NCBI GenBank assembly: GCA_018287875.1
Contig: JAGVVL010000007.1
Location: forward strand, 1 to 64,000
From: Nigrospora sphaerica
Lineage: Eukaryota > Ascomycota > Sordariomycetes > Amphisphaeriales > Apiosporaceae
Length of the DNA: 64,000 nt
Direction: 5' to 3'
The notes under the pieces are model-generated. The model did no database searches. It was not told the DNA's origin and saw only the letters and a list, made by a program, of their open reading frames with translations. A program made the position numbers and the translations under genes. Of this stretch, positions 58,211 through 64,000 are shown in pieces (positions within the stretch are counted from its first letter, which is position 1; the number at the start of each line of letters is the position of its first letter).

Positions 58211-60296
58211 CCTTCTCTGCCTGACCACCCAGGGGAGGTCGCTACTCCACCTGAACATCCAGTCTCTCCGGAAGATGACTGGGAAGTCCGAGTTCCATAG
58301 TGGTTAACACCCAGGAACTGGAACCAACCACGAGCCTCGAAGGTCAAGAGACCGGCTCAGGAGCCTCTGTTTCCGAGCAAGCTCCAACAGAAACCAGACA
58401 ACCGAGACGCAGCCAGAGGATCAGAGACCGCCAGGGTCCCCCTCAAGGAACTTCGCCGTCTCACAACTCCACCGGGAAGACCCCAGTTCAACCGATATAG
58501 CTGGGAGAGCTTCCTCGCACTCTTTATAACACCGTCCGACATGGTAACAGCCGGAGAGCGCGCCCATCTCACGCTCCACTCGGTGTTCTCTGCAGCAGTC
58601 ACTCAGAAGCCTACGCACGTGTCCAACCTCCGCCAGAACCGACTAAGTTCAGAGACTTGTACAACCATCCGTACGGAGCTCTTCCTCGAGGGCTGCCAGA
58701 AAGAGGTCAGCAAGCTTGAAGCCCAGAATGTCTGGAGACTGGTCCGCCGCCCTCAAGTTGGCCAGAGACCGCTTCCTCTAAAGTGGGTATTCAAGTACAA
58801 GTTTAATGAGGACGGAGAGCTCCAGGAGTGCAAGGCTCGGATATGCGTACGAGGAGACCTCCAGAAAGTCGATAACCTGAGAGCACCTACGCTGCCACAC
58901 TCGCAGCAAAGACCTTTCGCACAGTCATGGCCCTCACGGCGGATCGAGACCTCGAGTGCAAGCAGTTCGACGTGGTCGGAGTCTTCATGAACGCACTTAG
59001 AGAAGGCCAAGTCCAGGTTCTCTGCGAACTCCCAGAGGGATTCAAAGTGGACGGCATGTGTGTTGAGCTCAAGAAGGCCTTATACGGGCTGAAGGATTCA
59101 CCCCTTCTCTGGTATAAGGAGTTCTCCTCTACCTTAAGGAAGCTTGGGCTCATCTCCTCACCGGAAGAGCCTTGCCTCTTCTACACTCCAGGGAGGGAGG
59201 TTATCGTGGTCTTCTACGTGGACGACGTTCTCTTTCTGTACCGGAAGGAGCACGAGGCTAAGGCTCTCCGGATGCATCCAGGATCTTAAGGCTGCGTACG
59301 AGCTCAAGGATCAAGGAGACATCACCTGGTTCCTCGGAATCAGGGTGGTCAGAGATAGGGCTCGAGGGACAGTCACCCTCACACATGACTCCTATATCGA
59401 GAAAATCGCTTCAAAGTTCGGACAAGGAGATCGGGGGTGGGAGCCAGCAACTCCACTGCCAATTGAGGACTTGGTTCCTTACACCGGAGAGGCGACTCCA
59501 GCAGAGATCAAGGCATTCCAAGAGCGTGTCGGCTCAATTCTTTACACTGCAGTTATCCTGAGACCGGACGTCGCTTACGCAGCAGCAGCGCTGTCTCTTT
59601 TCCTGACGAATCCTGGAAAACAACACTTCAAGGCAGCTGACCGGACGATCCGATACCTCTATCACACGAGATATCTCAGCATACGGTTCTCTAAGAGCTC
59701 TAGCGAGGCTCAGGCTCTGCTTATAGCTAGCGATGCCTCCTTTGCGAACGATGAGGCGACTAGGAAATCCTCGCATGGCTATGTCATAATGCTCCACGGA
59801 GGCCCAATCGCCTGGAAAGCCACTCGCCAAGCAGCTGTCACCACATCCACTACGGAAGCGGAACTCCTGGCTCTGGATATGACAGCTAAAGAGACTATGG
59901 CCTGAAACGGCTATTCAGAGACCTGCTCATCGATCTCGGCAATGCCTGGACTCTTCGCTGTGATAATCAGCAGACTATTCGACTTATAGTTGAGGAACAC
60001 CAGCGAATCAACACGAGACTTAAGCACGTTGATATCGCCAATCTCTGGCTACGCCAAGAGGCACAGAAGGGGACCTTCAAGGTCACCTACTTGCCGACCA
60101 ATCTCATGCCAGCAGACGGCCTCACGAAGAGCCTATCAAGGCCGAAGTTCGAGCACTTCAGAGCTCTGCTCAATCTCCAGGACTCGCGACAGCAGGCATA
60201 AATCTCTAGCGCAGTCATCATGTCGAACTCATTTCTTTTGTCTTTTCTCTAGGCGCGAAAGCAGCTCCAGCTGTACGCCAGCAGTTTCTGGGGGTG

Positions 60297-60506
60297 TGTC
60301 GCGCTGAGGCGACCCCTGAAGTAGAGATTCAGGGTCTACAGGTCACCTGACCTCACCAATCAGCCACTAGAGGGCTTTCAAGGGGTGCCCTCCACTCTCT
60401 CTACCTGTATTTAACCAGGTATTCAGTCCGGGTCTCACTTAGGAGGCTCGGGGCGACTTCTACATTCCTATCTGACCTATACCTCCGATCTCCTGCAAGC
60501 GTGACA
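60297..60506 (+). repeat. E2 3' LTR
   Basis: 210-bp partner of 54483-54692; preceded by the purine tract CTGGGGGTG (60288-60296). Confidence 0.9.
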
Positions 60507-61041
60507 AGTACTCATTTAAGACTACCTGATTATTACTAAGCGGGTCGACAGATGTTCTCCCCACTACACTGAATACCAAAAGACGGTGCCAGGAAGTCAT
60601 GTGAGAGCAGGGACCTTACGATGCCCCCTTCCCACTCTTTCTTTGCAGCAGCCAATCACGTGTACGCTTCGCTTTACACTGACACATCGACGCCCTCACT
60701 CAGAAAGGCCGCTTTGAGATGAGCACTATATAGCCCAAACCCAATCGTTAGTAGTACCGAACATGGCCTTATCAGCCGTGTCCTTTCTCTATGCGCCAAG
60801 CAGAATGGACTTTTCGATGACTGACAAAAACCCCAGGCCCAGACAGGACAACAGGCTGCGGCGCAGCTTTGATAGACAGTACACGATTCCAGATAGATAC
60901 CATTGATGATCCCCCTTGTCAGCACACCTTCGACGTTACCAGTATAGCTCTTAGAATCATGTAAACACCACTGCATGGAACTTAATTCTACAAAACTTTT
61001 CTTCATGTAGGCCACGCGGGTCCCGGTAAAGGCCACTCCCA
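60507..61041. other. Right flank of E2, no gene recognised
   Basis: No LINE sequence continues here. A minus-strand open frame (61042-60674) starts with an ATG that overlaps the probable stop of the gene to its right and has no known domain. Confidence 0.4.
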
Positions 61042-61675
61042 TTGAACTAAAATTGCAACAATGTTGGATCTAGTCCCTCGTCCTGGTCGAAGGACAACGA
61101 TCGCTTCATGACCCGTTTCAAGTCTTCAGCCCAGTCTCTCTGTTCCTTCACCACATTCTGAAGCCTTTATACTGGTTAGCGCCTTTCATGACCATCCGCG
61201 AATGCTTACCCTTCTCTATTCTCCTGTACCCTAAATTCTCTGTCAGCTCCAACGAAGCTGAGATTTTCCCTCTAAGATTTGCGTACATAGTATCGACCCT
61301 CCGAATTGATGGCTCTGTAAGTCATACTGATCCTACCCTGCGACGGTGGATGAACTCATAGCTTCGAGCCTTGCGAGCTGCTCCCTAAGGTGTCTTAGCT
61401 CTTCTATAAGCGACATGCCTGTACTTTAGTAATGTTAGCACAGTTCTATGTAGTCTACCGCGTTATAACTTACGCGGTTCTACTCTCTGGCATTGCTCTC
61501 GCTTGTGCTGGGCGAGTGACTGAGGGTATTCGTGGGTCTTGTTCTGGGTCAAAGCTGACGTTATTTCCCTAAACTCCGGATAGTGAACCTGACGGGATCG
61601 TCGCCGGCGGTGCAGGTGGCTCCCAGTGGCTTGTTGGCCAGGTGCGCGTCCAGAGTGATGCTGATAATGGTCCAT
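61042..61675 (-). CDS. Putative spliced small coiled-coil protein, unknown family
   Basis: The ATG at 61675 opens a polar N-terminus (MDHYQHHSGRAPGQQ; HLHRRRRSRQVHYPEF). A textbook intron at about 61420-61473 (GTAAGT donor, GTGCTAAC branch, TACAG acceptor) joins KREQCQRVEPR to MSLIEELRHLREQLARLEAM, a heptad-like coiled coil. After a frame break near 61345, a further block (PSIRRVDTMYANLRGKISAS-LELTENLGYRRIEK) leads to a second intron of about 52 bp (GTAAGC...GCTAAC...TTCAG, 61155-61206). The last exon (NVVKEQRDWAEDLKRVMKRS...DPTLLQF) ends at about 61045. Two perfect introns support a real host gene; basic region plus coiled coil is compatible with a DNA-binding protein but not diagnostic. Confidence 0.5.
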
Positions 61676-63721
61676 GGCTGCAAGGTAGCCCGATGGGTAT
61701 TGCGAAGTCCTCGAAACCCGGACTTAACCGCCGTTAAATAGAGAGCTGGGCCGTTGACCCCCGTTCCTATACTCCTTTCTCGGGCTAACACTGCAGAATA
61801 TTTCAGACTAGTGGTGCTGTGGCACGTATTGGTACGTTGCTTATTTGATGATCACGATCAACGTGACCCTGCGCCTTGTGGGACTCAGCAACCTAGATTT
61901 TACGAGCCATCGACAGGGTCGCATAAACCAAACATTGTCAGGAGTGAAATATCAGTATTCGTGACATTGCTTTTCCTCCCATCGCAGAGCTTGATTGACT
62001 CTTCAAGTTGATAGATTCGCTTGTCTTGGTCGTACTCGCCCTTGCTTTGCTTTACTTAATCAGTGGTTCGTCCTTTGTATTACAAGGCCGGACCTAGAAA
62101 AAAGCGGTGGTGATTTGATTCCCTTGTAGCTGGACAGGTCTCAATGACAAGTCTTTCCAGAAGCCTGGTGTCTAGAGCTTAGCGTGGTAGAAACGAGCAA
62201 CCTATTACGGGAAGAACAAATCCGCTCGACATGACCGGTTAATATGCTCCACTGTATGGGTCTAAGGTGGGAGTACTGGCCGTTGGTTAGAGTTGCATAC
62301 ATGGGGCGCCTGGGATTACCTTGAATTGCCCTTGTTACAGGGGCCGCTCTGAAAACAACATGCCTTACCCAGTTTTCATTGGGCAAAGATCGTCGGATTG
62401 GCGCAGCAGCCGCCATGCATTCCAAAATCAGTGGACGGCCCTCATTCACCCTTTCATGTTCCGCGATCGCTTTCTAGGGAGCCATCAGACTATTGATGGG
62501 CTCGATCAAACCATGTTCACTCGATTTAGGGATAGGCATGACCCAGAATGGGTCCATTTCAGCACGAACGAGGCTTGTATTCCTGTTGGAGCAATGAAAA
62601 GCCCATGGCACACAGAACACCGCACGAAATCACCCGGTAGCCAGCCGGTACGGGCGCGTTGGGATAGCATTGCTTCATCCGGTGTAAGTGGTTGTATCCC
62701 CTAAGCAAGCACTCAATGGGTTAGAGATACACACTCCAAAGACTGACGTTAAGGTGCTTACTAACAAAAACCTGGCGTTGAGCGTCCTAGATGAAAATAT
62801 ACTTCATATGTCACATCGTTGGTATGCTTGATCTTGCTAGCCATGATATAGGCCCCAGAATTTGGTCATCAAACAACAAGAGTGGGCTGCAGGTCTGACG
62901 AAAGCCCTAGAGGAATCTATGGTGTTCCTCAAAGGGCCGGAGACATTGAATCCGACTTTATTAAGGTTGTAGTTCGTGGTCAGGAACTACCACAAACTAT
63001 CTTCATGACTCGTTCAAAGCGCAGGGTGGTGGGGTCGTTATAGTGCGGATACAGTTTAGCTACGAAATTTCAATGGCCGCGTTCACGGGGTTAGAGGAGA
63101 GTTCAGAAGGAAGACAAACCGGTGTCGTACCTGACTGTACCTCTGAGTGCATTGAATTGGAGCGTAAGGAAGAGCGACGTTCGAAAGTCTGGAGGTTAGC
63201 GTCGTGAATTTGGTCTGTTGTTCTACGTTATGGGGTCTTCGCAACGCCGCTATATGATTACCTGGGTCTGTGTTACGAGAAATGGAACATTGCAAACGAT
63301 ACTCATGTTATATTGCCGTTTGCTATACACAAATTGTCCAGCATATGGGTTTCTTGTCGGCCTACACCGAATATAACAACATGTTAATGCATTAAATAGG
63401 GCGGATGTAGCACGTCCAGGTGAAGCCCTTGAAGCCATGTCCGATGATGTTTGCTACCTTGAACTGGCAAAAAATCAACAGAACCAACAACATCCCATCT
63501 GACCCTTAATCAGATCATTGCGATCCCCTTGACAAGCTCTGTAGCACTCGCGGAACGGCACATGCGTCACGTTGGTTTGAACAAGAATATCCGCGCGACT
63601 TGCGTTTAGCAGGGCCGTGCAGGCCACAGGAAGCCTCCATTCCACAACGCGCGGTTCGGTATGCTACCGGGCCACTCACTCACCGCTAAAGGCCAATCTT
63701 GGCGACGATAAGTACGGCATC
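61676..63721. other. Region without a recognised gene
   Basis: Open frames at 61754-62011, 62321-62704 (+) and 62141-62449, 63083-63438 (-) show no recognisable domain or splice pattern that joins them. Confidence 0.4.
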
Positions 63722-64000
63722 ATGAACCAGGGAAACTTTGGGGCCAAGACGAAAGCACTCGCTGTTGGTGACAGCTGCATGACCAGTGCATCGGCCTCAT
63801 GGTGCGCCTGCATCCCTAGCGCGTCTGTGCCTGCTTTTAACCGCGCTGGCTGCACAGACCGCATCGAAAACATCGCACCTGACCAGCTTTTACTTGGTCA
63901 AGGCCATTGGACAGGTGCAACAGCCACCTTACATTCCAGCAACGGTGGGTGCACCTCCCCCTCCCCCTCCGCCTTCGACGATAGGCGCCTAGCACTTGCT
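63722..64000 (+). CDS. Possible ORF running off the right edge, unrecognised
   Basis: From the ATG at 63722 the frame is open for 93 codons to the window end (MNQGNFGAKTKALAVGDSCM, then CACIPSASVPAF and GQGHWTGATATLHSSNGG). The same frame is open back to about 63582 without another ATG. Four cysteines and a hydrophilic composition are visible, with no domain recognised. A competing minus-strand frame (63873-63676) overlaps it. Confidence 0.25.
   Translation, partial: MNQGNFGAKTKALAVGDSCMTSASASWCACIPSASVPAFNRAGCTDRIENIAPDQLLLGQGHWTGATATLHSSNGGCTSPSPSAFDDRRLALA

Larger units (their letters stand above)
55991..60201 (+). pseudogene. E2 pol: protease, integrase, RT, RNase H
   Basis: The protease motif LLDNCGSRHLVNS (56030) again has Cys where D-S-G proteases have Gly. 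The integrase core has WDLFDFPPAYDKSNWL (56740), IRSDNDTS (56925) and SNGGSESRARDY with a frame change at 57050. The linker holds two tandem arrays. RT blocks are LKWVFKYKFNEDGE (58780), CKQFDVVGVFMNALREG and FYVDDVLFLYRKEHE (59210). RNase H has IASDASFANDEATRKSS, TTSTTEAELLALDM, CDNQQTIRLIV and PADGLTKSL, ending at 60201. One-base shifts near 58877, 59265 and 59904, and others, break the ORF. Confidence 0.88.
54483..60506 (+). mobile_element. Copia element E2, nested in LINE copy C
   Basis: Two 210-bp LTRs (54483-54692 and 60297-60506; TGTCGC...GTGACA) enclose a primer-binding site, gag, protease, integrase, RT, RNase H and a polypurine tract in copia order. The LTRs are almost identical, with single-base length differences. 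The polyprotein is broken in many places. The left flank is LINE RT sequence (CCAGT) and the right flank is unrelated (AGTAC), with no target duplication. So the right side of the insertion site has been lost or replaced. E2 lacks the antisense ORF found in E1; only 95 bp separate pol from its 3' LTR. Confidence 0.93.

Noticed and set aside
57794..58258. Repeat array considered as a CRISPR-like locus
   Set aside because: The units are contiguous tandem repeats without spacers and lie inside the copia polyprotein linker of a eukaryotic genome.

Overview
The window comes from a filamentous ascomycete fungus (Pezizomycotina). Host genes carry short spliceosomal introns (51-79 bp; GTRNGY donors, CTRAC-type branch points, YAG acceptors). 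The gene families are typical of such fungi: GH3 beta-glucosidase, quercetin 2,3-dioxygenase, PDR-type ABC transporter, CYP505-type self-sufficient P450, anion:cation symporter MFS carriers and a salicylate-hydroxylase-like monooxygenase. The transposons are also typical: Tad1-like LINEs, Ty1/copia elements and pogo/Fot1 DNA transposons.

Layout. 1-4.35 kb: minus-strand LINE copy A, running off the left edge. 4.4-6.4 kb: C-terminal remnant of a FAD monooxygenase, split by a second, 5'-truncated LINE flanked by an 11-bp target-site duplication. 7.7 kb: TPR relic. 8.3-10.7 kb: GH3 beta-glucosidase (-). 12.9-14.0 kb: secreted bicupin quercetinase (+). 15.3-17.3 kb: scrambled LINE copy B made of two opposed segments. 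18.4-19.7 kb: unrecognised ORFs. 21.5-28.9 kb: complete copia element E1 (-) carrying an extra, antisense, probably spliced ORF between pol and the 3' LTR. 29.0-40.3 kb: three co-directional minus-strand genes (PDR ABC transporter, CYP505, polytopic membrane protein). 41.5-43.8 kb: a pogo relic ending in a (ATT)n array that directly abuts an end-defined Fot1-like element. 43.8-45.3 kb: MFS carrier 1 (-). 45.9-47.6 kb: pogo fragment and ORF1 of another LINE family. 48.4-49.9 kb: MFS carrier 2 (+). 50.4 kb: PAN-like fragment (-). 50.8-54.5 kb: LINE copy C (+), cut by copia element E2 (54.5-60.5 kb, +). 60.5-64 kb: mostly unannotated, with one plausible spliced small gene (-).

The host genes read as a catabolic and detoxification neighbourhood: aryl-glucoside and flavonol cleavage, aromatic hydroxylation, fatty-acyl or xenobiotic P450 oxidation, efflux and organic-anion uptake. 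That joint role is inference; nothing in the sequence proves co-regulation.

Every recognisable host gene is broken by one or more frameshifts. Each one I examined is repaired by adding a single missing base, often in a homopolymer, and none needs a base removed. This looks more like under-called bases in the assembly than independent gene death, so host genes are entered as CDS with the breaks stated. Transposon ORFs show similar shifts plus true nonsense changes.
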